Source: Chytriomyces cf. hyalinus JEL632 (Eukaryota; Chytridiomycota; Chytridiomycetes; Chytridiales; Chytriomycetaceae). Taken from it: a stretch of DNA of 64,000 nucleotides. Of the stretch, positions 45,815-55,133 are shown piece after piece (the stretch's first letter is position 1; each line of letters opens with the position of its first letter). Below the pieces are notes generated by a model. It was not told the DNA's origin. It ran no database searches and saw nothing but the letters and a program-made list of their open reading frames with translations. A program made the translations under genes and the position numbers. The stretch covers positions 248,001 through 312,000 of the forward strand of contig JAIWWG010000015.1 in assembly GCA_025435555.1 (NCBI GenBank). The letters are read 5' to 3'.

Positions 45815-47316
45815 ATGGGCGGCCATTCTTCTCGCGAAGCTCGTGTGGACGAGAATCACCTCTCAGGCTCAGAGTCAGTTTCCCACGGCAACCTCGACAA
45901 GAACATGTCTACAGACGAACAGAAATTTATTCACTCAAGCATATCTGAGCCAGAATGCAGCATCGACATCGGCGACGGTTCTTTGACTGCTGAAATTGTT
46001 GCATATTGGGCGGTTGGTGAGTGCGCGTGCAATTCGCCGAGAATCCAAATGGAAACTTGAACACTTTTGATGTTGATATAGTCAACACCATGATCTCCGC
46101 GGAAGCGAGCGATGATTCCCATGCGGCTGGAGGTCGATGCTGCCCTTTGAGGGCTGGTGTTGCTTACGACTCAGGCGACGTGATTCAGCGCTTCTCGCCT
46201 GACCCAGAAAGCGAGTTGAGCTGCTTCGAATGCAAAATCTGTCTGGACGAGGGCATTTGTATCTCAGACGGTAAACTGGCCCATTTTCTCATTGTTGTGA
46301 CTGTGCCACTGACGGTCAAAACAAATAACTGCAGCCTTCACTATATTCCCTTGCAGCCACACCATCTGCCGAACATGCGCTCATGATGTTATCATGTCGG
46401 ATGTGCTGTCGCGCAACTTCCCCATCTATTGTCCTGTGTGCAAGGCGGAGTCCAGCTCCAGCAGGTTCAGAGCGAACCCAGAGCCGGTGCCTGCGCACGA
46501 TTTGTTGGACCGCCAGCAAACAAAACCGAATCTCAAAGACCGAGTGAGGGCAATGCGAGTCCAACTTATTCGTCGCGTCAAAGAGGCTGTCGCGCGAAAT
46601 CGCGAGCTGCAAATGAACGGAGAGTACGACCAAAACGAAGAAGAAGAGGACAGTGACTCGAACGAGTACATTCCAACAATTAGTATCGACCTGGCATCGA
46701 CAGTGCTTGCGCAGAATGAGATGGTACCTGTTCCACCCGAATTTGCTGTTTTAAACTGACTGGGCGCGTGAAACAGGATCAACTCGAGCGCCTATCGCTG
46801 CTCAAAGTCATTGACGGAGACGCGCGGTTCCAACGCTGTCCAAACTCAAACTGCGAAGCCGTGTTTTACAATGACGATCCCGGCCTCGCTAAGCGCGTAT
46901 GCATTGCATGCAAGAGCGTGTGTTGCTGGAAATGCAGGACGGACACGGCGCACGATGGATTTACCTGCGAGCAGTACCAGGAGCTGAACCAGCGGAACGG
47001 GAACGACCGGGAGCAGATGCGCTTTGAGGAGATTCTGACTCAGGAAAAATGGAAGCGGTGCCCAAAGTGCACGATTGCAACTGCAAAGAACGAAGGATGC
47101 AATGTGAGTCGCCTATCTGTTTACTTGCTATCTGTCCACCAGTCAGGCTCACCACTCTCTACTGACTCGTTTCTGTGGCTGGTGTAGAAAATGTCGTGCG
47201 AGATCTGCAAGGCGTACTGGTGTTTCTGTTGCGGCAAGCAGCTAAGCAAGAAGCGGCCGTATCTGCACTACACGCGGCGGTTCTCCAAATGCTACAACAA
47301 GCTCTTTCAGGATTAG
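45815..47316 (+). CDS. RBR (RING-IBR-RING) E3 ubiquitin ligase, RNF14-like
   Basis: It starts MGGHSSRE, a plausible N-myristoylation signal. RING1 is CFECKICLDEG followed, after an intron from GTAAACTG to AACTGCAG, by FPCSHTICRTCA and YCPVC. An acidic linker (QNEEEEDSDSNEYI) follows. A further intron (GTACCTG to GAAACAG) joins QNEM to DQLERLSLLK. The IBR reads RCPNSNCEAVFYN and CIACKSVCCWKCRTD. RING2 reads RCPKCTIATAKNEGCN, then KMSCEICKAYWCFCCG, with the expected catalytic Cys in GCN. The end KKRPYLHYTRRFSKCYNKLF closely resembles RNF14. RNF14 normally has an N-terminal RWD domain; none is visible here, so the protein is shorter. It should transfer ubiquitin through a Cys intermediate. Confidence 0.83.
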
Positions 47317-47429
47317 AAAACATAACTTGCGAAGCTTTTGATGCAAAGGCGTCTTGTTTTTATTTAGAGTCACGTCCAAACTGTCTCTGACACTGCCAAA
47401 AATGAAAAATGATGTTCTGCTTCCCTTAA
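47317..47429. other. Short spacer after the RBR gene
   Basis: It holds a TTTTTATTTA element at 47357-47366 that could be a promoter for the following hypothetical frame. Nothing else is recognised. Confidence 0.3.
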
Positions 47430-47894
47430 CGCGTACATTAGAGTTGCGCCCCGGTATTCAAGTTGAAAACGCGTCAGTCGCCGCGACCTCTGGAGCAACA
47501 GGACCATGGTTTCTTGAAACCGACGGTTGGTCTCGCCGCTGTCCGTGCCTCCAAACCAAAAGTTTGCAAAATCACAAATCGCCAACTTCGACAACAAAGA
47601 TAGGCGGAATTTGCTTTGAAGCGATCGAAACGGGTAAAAAGAAGCAGCTGCGGAACCTTTGTTGAGTCGTACGCAAATTTGGACATTTCGCCGGTGCTCG
47701 GAATAGAAGCAGTACCGCGGTCGGAACTAACACCGCCAGTAAGGATGAATCGTCGAGAGTCCAATCCAGTTGGCATGATCATGTTGCGCCCAAGACATGG
47801 GTGTCAGCCAGAAAAGCGTGAACTAGATGCTAAAGCGTCACTGCATACACGCCGTTCTAGCATAGTCTACCAGACACGATCACAGCGCAGCTGA
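47430..47894 (+). other. Probable small gene or gene remnant with an in-frame TAG
   Basis: One frame is open from about 47431 to 47894 except for a single TAG near 47605. Upstream it reads PVFKLKTRQSPRPLEQQ and GLAAVRASKPKVCKITN; downstream ALKRSKRVKRSSCGTFVESY and MIMLRPRHGCQPEKREL. Composition is basic and protein-like on both sides. The TAG may be the end of a short intron (GTTTGC to AAGATAG, about 42 nt) or a disabling mutation. There is no clear ATG and no known family. Confidence 0.3.
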
Positions 47895-48021
47895 AGAACC
47901 TTTGTTATTTCAAGTTGTGCTGCGGACCTGTGTGTCTGTCTGTTCATGATTTTAGTAAGAAAGAACCAAAAAATTTTGTGCACTTCTTGAGGCCTTCAAC
48001 CCAACCCACAACTTACTCCTG

Positions 48022-49482
48022 ATGGGCGCCTTCCTCTGCATTGTCTCCGAGAGTGCCGACAGTCTTCAGCAACCGCCGTCCGAGTTCTCCATCGATCTGA
48101 AGGGTGAGCACCCACTCTGACCAGCAAAGGCAACTATCTGAACAACATCCTTCTTACAGACCCCAGACCAGCGCCTGAAGAAGAACAACTGTACAAATTC
48201 ATTAGCCAGGTGCTCCAAGTCTCAGATGCCAGCTTAGACACACTGCGGCGTTACAAGGGCTGTGGTGAAACCATCCGGGCGGTACTTGAAACGAATCCAA
48301 ATTGATTGTTGCTCTGTGCTTTGGGTACTTAACAGTACTACCGCATACATATAGGCCATCTCAAGACCATCCCCTGAAACGGAGCAAGCTGCGTGGGCAG
48401 AGTTGGGACCAGCGATTCTACAACTGAAAGGCTTCTATGACCATTCCATCCAGCTAGGTGAGCCATAACACTATTCCCTGTTTGGCATCTGGAGGAAGGA
48501 CACTTGGCGGAGACAGTACTGCCAGCTGCAAGGATCAGATGTAGCGCAGTTCAGAGAGTTTGGCACTTGGGGATGATTCACGCCACCCAAACAACAATTT
48601 TGGCCCAAAACCTTATCTTCTTCCCTTGATCTCAATCAGGTGATGCTTTCCCGCGATTGCTCGAATTCTTTGGAACCGGTGATATTCAAAAGAACCTGGA
48701 ATCGAATCCAGCTACTGCGAAAAAAATGGCGGACTTGCTACACTTTGTCTCGCAGTTCGATGAGCTGAAGGTAGCACCTCCCCCTTCTGGCTGAATGCGC
48801 CAGCTGCTGTATGTTACTGATACATTGACGCCAGATGAATAACTCGAATCTCCAAAATGACTTTTCATTCTATCGACGATCGTTGCAAAAAGTGCGCATG
48901 CATGGTGGGAAAAATAGCGCGACTGGACCCAATATGGTCGTGGATGACGTCATGGCGAACAACATGTCCATGTTCTATGCCCAGGCTTCTCCCATGGCCC
49001 GGGTGATTATCGACTGCTGCGTTTACGTGAGTGACTTTCTTAAAGTAGCGATTGACTCAGCGCACTCAACTCGAATTGATAATTATGCAGCAGAAAAGCC
49101 AGAAAGGCATGACCAACGACAAAATTCTTCAGAGTCTAACTCTCTTATCGGCTGTTTGCTACAACTCTGTGCGTAAAAATATTGTTCAAGGAAAGATGGT
49201 GGAATACTGTTTGCGTGTGCTGGTCATGTGTGTAGTACTGTATGATAACATTTGTACCTCTGGGAGCGTATTCATGCGGGGATCAAGGATAAATGTGAGC
49301 TTGCTGCTAGTGTGGATTTGCTGTGTCGCTCACCTTTATCCCAGATTCCAGCGTACGTGAAGCTGATTCAGTCGACTGGCGGGCCATTAAGTAATACCCT
49401 CATGAACAGCATGCGGTATTCAACGATACACTTGAACGACGATAATACGCCAGAGAGCATTCGCAACTTGGTCATGAGTTGA
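48022..49482 (+). CDS. CYRI: CYRI (FAM49) RAC1-binding inhibitor of the SCAR/WAVE complex
   Basis: The start MGAFLCIVSESAD has Gly2 for N-myristoylation, as in animal CYRI proteins. Exon joins give PRPAPEEEQLYKFISQVLQV, LDTLRRYKGCGETIRAA, LGPAILQLKGFYDHSIQLGD, LLHFVSQFDELKMNNSNLQN and DFSFYRRSLQKVRMHGG. The segments MSMFYAQASPMARVI, MVEYCLRVLVMCVVLYDN, GPLSNTLMNSMRYSTIHLND and DNTPESIRNL follow. These match CYRI-A/B along nearly the whole length, including the DELKM...DFS[FY]YRR and LRY[ST]xxHLND blocks. CYRI binds active RAC1 and opposes SCAR/WAVE-driven actin protrusion. About six introns are present. Its presence implies a RAC-SCAR-ARP2/3 protrusion pathway, as reported for crawling chytrid cells. 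Confidence 0.9.
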
Positions 49483-49672
49483 AACCAAGTCTTCAGTCCA
49501 TGCATCATTTTTTATAAACATGATTATCGGGGGAGGGGGTTGTCTCCCTTACAAAATATCGATCCAACATTACACTTAACGCGGTAAAACGGAGTTTCAG
49601 AAAGCAAAATGTTCTGATAAGGAACGGGCGGGATTTTGTTCTTAAAAATAAATCCAAAAACCCAGTCTCAAA

Positions 49673-51180
49673 ATGCCCATGAAAGCTCTCATCCTCGTCG
49701 GCGGGTTCGGCACCCGTCTCCGGCCACTCACCATCACGACGCCAAAGCCGCTGGTCGAGTTTGGAAACAAGCCAATGATTGTGCACCAGATTGAGGCACT
49801 TGTGAAGGTGCGATAATCAATTTGACAGCAAGGCAATTTATGCCCTGAGTGCTGCTGTTTAAACTCTGCCTCCCCCCCGCCGTTATTAATGCACACAGGC
49901 TGGCGTCAAAGATATCGTGTTGGCTGTCTCATACCGTCCTGAGGCCATGGTCAAGGTGTGTTGTTGTGAACACTTGCCCACCCCCTTGTTCGTGAAAAAA
50001 ACACTGACCCACAGTCACGATGCAGGCCATGAAAAAATACGAAGAGGAGCTTGGAATCAAAATCCACTTTAGCGTGGAGGATGAGCCGCTGGACACTGCG
50101 GGACCCTTGGCATTGGCGGCCCACATTCTTGACAAGGACGATGAGCCCTTCTTTGTCCTCAACTCTGTGAGTGTTTTCCTTTTGAAAGAAAATATAACTC
50201 GTGTGGGGGACCACTGGGACTGACTCTTTGTTTTCGTGATCTCACGTGTTTCTTGGGGAATGCAGGACGTTATTTGCGAATTCATCTTTGAAGACATGAT
50301 CACGTTTCACAAAGCGCATGGCGGTGAGGGAACCATCTTGGTGACCAAGGTGGACGATCCATCGAAGTACGGTGTGGTTGTGAACAGGGACGATGGCAAG
50401 AGCAGCAGCATTGAGCGCTTCGTTGAGAAGCCAACCGAGTTTATCAGCAACAAGATCAACGCGGGTATCTACATCTTTAGTCCTGCCATTCTGAAGAGAA
50501 TCGAGGTTTGGATTCTTGTTTTCTTGGTTTTCATTTCGGTAGGGTTTCTGGGTGTTGAACCTTGGCTGCTTCTTTTTTCCTCCAGGTCCGCAAGATGTCT
50601 ATCGAAAAGGAAGTTTTCCCACCCATGGCTGCTGACGGTCAGATTCATTCCATGGAGCTTCCAGGATTCTGGTGAGTCAACAGCCAATGCGGCAAAAATT
50701 CAGTCATGACGCGCTCTGAAACAAACTGCATTCGTCTGTCCCAGGATGGATGTTGGTCAACCAAAAGACTTTTTGACTGGAACTGGACTGTGGCTCACAT
50801 CTGTAGCCAAAAAGACACCCCAAGTGCTCGCCTCTGGCCCACAATTCGTTGGACACGTCTTGATGGATCCGACCGCCAAGGTCGGCGAAAACTGCCGCAT
50901 TGGTCCTAACGTGGTGTTGGGACCTAACGTTGTGATCGGGGACGGAGTGCGATTGAGTAGAACCGTTGTGTTGGCCGATTCGGTTGTGAAGGACCATGCA
51001 TGGGTTCAGAGCACGATCATTGGATGGCAGAGCACAGTTGGGCGATGGGCGCGACTGGAAAACGTGACTGTATTGGGACAGGATGTGCATATCAGCGACG
51101 AAGTGTTTTGCAACGGTGCCCGAGTGCTTCCCCACAAAAGTGTGAGCGCCAACGTTTCTGAGCCGCAAATCATCATGTAA
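49673..51180 (+). CDS. MPG1: Mannose-1-phosphate guanylyltransferase (GDP-mannose pyrophosphorylase)
   Basis: The start [20 protein letters not shown] contains the nucleotidyltransferase signature GGxGTRLxPLT. [39 protein letters not shown] and the C-terminal left-handed beta-helix repeats ([40 protein letters not shown]) complete the enzyme. It makes GDP-mannose from mannose-1-phosphate and GTP for protein glycosylation and cell-wall mannan. Five introns are seen (after ALVK, MVK, LNS, RIE and GFW). An alternative start is the second ATG at 49679. Length is about 360 aa, as usual for the family. Confidence 0.95.
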
Positions 51181-51468
51181 TTCTTTTTTCAGTGTTCTGT
51201 GAGCTTTGGTTTCCTTTTTTTTCCGGTTTCTTCACTTTTTTCTCCATCGTTCTTCGTTTATTCTTTGGTGGGGAGCACTCACGGCTGGCTGGGAAGAGAT
51301 TCCAGTGCATGGACGACGCTTTGCACAACTGCGGGTGGGATGGCTAATAAAAATCTAAGTTAAAGCTTCCGCATATATCCGTGGATAACGTCAAATGCTG
51401 GCGAGTGAAGAATGCTCGGAAGACGGTCAAGTGCGTGCCCTCCCTTTTCTTTTGCGCAATTTTCCATT

Positions 51469-51511
<43 letters not shown>

Positions 51512-51532
51512 CTGGATAAACGTCCAAATTAA
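51181..51532. promoter_or_regulatory. Region between MPG1 and VTC4 with a 40-nt A tract
   Basis: 352 bp with no gene. A run of 40 adenines (51470-51509) lies 23 bp upstream of the VTC4 start codon. Long poly(dA:dT) tracts exclude nucleosomes and act as promoter elements in fungi. Confidence 0.5.
51470..51509. repeat. Poly(dA) tract of 40 nt
   Basis: An uninterrupted A run on the plus strand, directly in front of VTC4. The opposite frame is read as meaningless polyphenylalanine. Confidence 0.9.
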
Positions 51533-54005
51533 ATGGTCAAGTTTGGAGACAAGTTGGTGCGTCAACCACACCCTCCACGAGCAGCGACCTTGCCTCTTCG
51601 AACCTGTCTAAAACCAAGCAATCCAACACATTCTTGAATAGGAATCGGAGGTGTTCCAGGACTGGAAGTTTTACTCGCTCGACTACAAGGAGCTGAAACG
51701 GCGCATCGGGGCCGAGCCATACACGCTGACCGAGTACCGCGAGTTCCAGCGTAGTCTCGACGATGAGAAGGCCAAAGTGAACGCCTTTTTCAAGCTCAAG
51801 TACAACGAACTCGTGTAAATGCCCCCCTTTGTTCAAACATTTTCATGCTCCTCCCAAACCCACCCAACTAACCCTAGGCACTGTTCAACGAAACCAGCCG
51901 TCGTATCGAAGCCATGGAGAAGGCGGTGCCATCGCTTGAAGAGGCTCTCAAGGGTCTCCCACAGCAGCACGACGATGCACACACTCCCCAGTACGAAGCC
52001 GAGACAGGTTCTGACGGAGGCAGCGCAAGCACGGATGAGAGCCACGCTGCAGCGCAGAAAATTCGGCTCAGTCATTTGGACCAGGAGATTGGGCGCGTAT
52101 CGCAGGAGGTGAAAGACCTGGCATATTTCTCGGGTAGGGGCCGCCGATTGAGCTTTCTTTGATCGAAATGAGTGTGCTCATTGGATGCATTACTTGCAGG
52201 ACTCAACTTCACTGCTGTCAAGAAGATTCTCAAGAAGCATGACAAGAATCGAACGTCGTATCCACTCACGAGCAAATACGCTTCCTTCTTGAACTCCAAA
52301 CCGTTCAACGAAGCCACCTACGATAATCTGATTCTGCGACTTTCGGAGCTGTGGGATAAGATTCGTTACATCCACGGAAATGCATCGAGTATGGATAAGG
52401 CTGACGGTGTGGACCAGCAAAACATTGTGAGAAAGACTACAAAATACTGGGTTCATGTCGGTAAGTGTATCGACTTGCCAATGTTTTTTTTTTTTTTTTT
52501 TTTGACGACGTACTCAATCGTTGCAAAACACGCAGACAACATTGTCGATGTGAAAGTACTTGTACTCAAGCATTTGCCAGTATTACTGTTCAAAAAGGGC
52601 GTTAACAATGATCCTGCGTTAAACTCAATTTATTTTGACAACGACAATCTGGACCTCTACCATGAGCGCATGAAAAGGGAAGAAGGAGCCCAGGTAACAG
52701 AAGAATGAAGTTCGAAAACTGTCAAATATCTTCTTATGTGCACGAACAACAGAACCTGCGTTTCAGATGGTATGGAGACCGCACAAAAACGGATGAAGTC
52801 TGGGTCGAACGAAAAACTCACCACGAAGACTGGACATCTCAAAAATCCATCAAAGAACGGTTCCCCATCAAAGAGAAGCATTTGAACGATTACCTAGCTG
52901 GTCGCTACCCTATCGCAAACGCCGTTCAAGAACTTCGCGCTAAAGGCAAAAAGAAGGAAAAGGATTTGCTCGATATGCAGCGATTGGGAGACGAGGTGCA
53001 GCAGATGGTGCTGAACAAGAAGCTGCACCCAATGATTCGAACGAGTTACAATCGAACTGCGTTTCAACTGCCTGCCGATGCACGTGTGAGAATTAGTCTA
53101 GATACCGATTTGACGCTTGTGCGCGAAGATGGGTTCAGTCGAAACAATGGAAATTGGAGGCGCGATGATACCGGATTTCCCTTTGCCGAATTACCGAAAG
53201 AGGATGTCATCTATTTCCCGTATGCTGTACTAGAAATCAAGCTTCAAACCCAGCATGGTCAAGAAGCGCCTCAGTGGGCCATGGATCTGGCGAACTCCCA
53301 CTTGGTAAGCTGAAACAGGCGGCGCGGATATTTTCGACAGCCTTTTACAATGCTAATTGGATCTCTCAGGTCGAACAAGTGCCTAAATTCAGTAAATTTC
53401 ATCATGCGGTCGCGAACTTTCACGTCGACAAAGTGGAGAAAGTTCCCTTTTGGTTTTACCAAATGAACCGATCCATCGTCAAGCCGAGACCACCGCTTCA
53501 CCTTGACCCAACGCGCGTTGACGAATTAGATTCCGACGAGGAAGACATGGATCATCAGGACTTGCGCAATCGAATGGATGCGGCGCAAACTGCCGCAAAA
53601 AACACTGTCAAAATCGACAAATTTGGAAAAATCTACTTCTCCAACGAGAGAACGTTCCTGCGGTGGTTGAATTTGGTGAGACCGACAAAACATGAACCGA
53701 GTTCTTTTCTATTTTGTGATTGTTAACTTTCTATTTCTCAGTGCATATATATTTTTTCGTTTTCATTGATGCTCATCAATTTGGCACCTGACTACGTGTC
53801 ACGCCACATCGGAACCATGTTTTCGTGTTTCGGAATCGGCTTATTGGTCTACAACTTGGTGATATTTCATCTGCGAGCACAAGCACTAAGAAATGACGAT
53901 GGGGATGGGCCGTATGAATTGAAGTTTGAGCCAGTTGTAGTTGCGGTGCTGATGGCGAGTGGAGCAGCCGTGTCTGTGTGGTTGAAGTGGTCCGGATGGG
54001 TCTAG
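51533..54005 (+). CDS. VTC4: VTC4 polyphosphate polymerase (SPX-VTC-TM)
   Basis: The first exon MVKFGDKL joins ESEVFQDWKFYSLDYKELKR to form the SPX domain, continuing ALFNETSRRIEAMEKAV and GLNFTAVKKILKKHDKN with the Lys surface that binds inositol pyrophosphates. The catalytic tunnel domain follows: SIYFDNDNLDLYHERMKREE, NLRFRWYGDRTKTDEVWVER, MIRTSYNRTAFQLPADARVR, ISLDTDLTLVRED and FPYAVLEIKLQTQ. The C-terminal membrane part is FSLMLINLAPDYV, GTMFSCFGIGLLVYNLVIF and VVVAVLMASGAAVSVWLKW, the three-helix VTC1-like module. VTC4 makes polyphosphate from ATP and moves it into the vacuole. About seven introns are present. The catalytic residues look complete. Confidence 0.94.
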
Positions 54006-54091
54006 AGAGTCTTTTATTTTACTTTATTGCCGAGTTACGGTTTTTCTTTTTCGGATCTATCAAAGAAGAGATTCATCATTGTCATGCAGAT

Positions 54092-54982
54092 TTATTTTGA
54101 TGATGCCAAGGTGTCAAGGCCAAATAGACGCGCCGCATTTTCGGACGTGATTCGAAAAACGTCTACAAGTGGGATATCTTTGATGTCAGCGATGGCCTGT
54201 GCGGCAACACGGAGGCTTTCTGCGGGCCACGATCTCTCTCCCTTGACGGGGGATAGAGAAGGTGCATCGCTCTCAAGACAGAGGGATGACAGAGGCAGTG
54301 CTTGGACGAGATTGCGGATTGATTGGTCGCGCGCAATAATTCCCGATACTGAGAACAAAGCACCCTCGTTTGCAGCGTTTAATGCGTGTTTCTTTGATCC
54401 GTCGAAAGCGTGGAGCAGACATCGATCGAGCATGTTTGCCTGTTTGAGAACGGAAATTGCGTGGTGCCCAGCATTTCGAGAGTGGACATTGACCGGAAGA
54501 GAGTGCCGTTGCGCGAGGGAGATTAGTTTTGAGAAAGCGTCGCGTTGGTCTTGTTTGATGCTGTCGGCAGTCTTTGTTGGGTATTGCTTGCATTCAGATT
54601 CAAGAAGCCACGGCGAGAAATCCAATCCAACTTCGCCGACAGCAACGATGCAGGCTCTGTTGGATGAGATGAGTGCATCGACAGCGGCCATCTGCGCGTC
54701 AACGATGCTTGGTGAGAGAAGACGGTTGGGATACGCTTGCTCTGCGGAGTGGACATGTTCTTCCGAGTCAATCGAATGAATGTGCTGGACTGGCTGCACG
54801 GGATGCAGACCAACACACGCTCGCAAGCCCGCAAAGTGACCGCACAGTTTCAAGACTTGCTCGGCATCGAGAAGGGTTTCGGGCGTGACAATGACCGTGA
54901 GATCGGGATTCGAAGATAGATGCGCTTCCATTTCTGAGACGGTGTAGTTGGGAGAGTAGAAGTGTGCATGCGTGTCAATCAT
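54092..54982 (-). CDS. TatD-family metal-dependent deoxyribonuclease (TATDN3-like)
   Basis: A single-exon protein of 296 aa. Metal ligands are MIDTHAHF (HxH), AVGEVGLDFSPWLL (Glu), LPVNVHSRNAGHHAISVL (His), LLHAFDGS (His) and CLESDAPSLSPVKG (Asp). These are the five motifs of TatD hydrolases, a TIM-barrel family with 3'-5' DNase activity. Similarity to the short TATDN3 branch is suggested by motif spacing. It ends 27 bp after the unrelated VTC4 region boundary of 54005 plus spacer and is convergent with VTC4. The start ATG is clear, since the first motif begins at residue 1. Confidence 0.88.
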   Translation of the reverse strand: MIDTHAHFYSPNYTVSEMEAHLSSNPDLTVIVTPETLLDAEQVLKLCGHFAGLRACVGLHPVQPVQHIHSIDSEEHVHSAEQAYPNRLLSPSIVDAQMAAVDALISSNRACIVAVGEVGLDFSPWLLESECKQYPTKTADSIKQDQRDAFSKLISLAQRHSLPVNVHSRNAGHHAISVLKQANMLDRCLLHAFDGSKKHALNAANEGALFSVSGIIARDQSIRNLVQALPLSSLCLESDAPSLSPVKGERSWPAESLRVAAQAIADIKDIPLVDVFRITSENAARLFGLDTLASSK

Positions 54983-55133
54983 TGTTGCATGCAGTTTATA
55001 TTCCCACTCATATTTTCAACTCATGACCAACACCAAAGAAAACTAAGATGTATGTGAATAATGAGGAATCGCCAACACGGTCTTCCCACTCGAATTCACC
55101 GTCTATCAGCTTGTATGTCGCGCACGTCAGGGC

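Noticed and set aside
51344-51571. Polyphenylalanine open frame on the minus strand
   Set aside because: It is only the complement of the 40-nt A tract.
54027-54779. 250-aa open frame on the plus strand
   Set aside because: It is antisense to the TatD gene, whose five metal-binding motifs are all on the minus strand.
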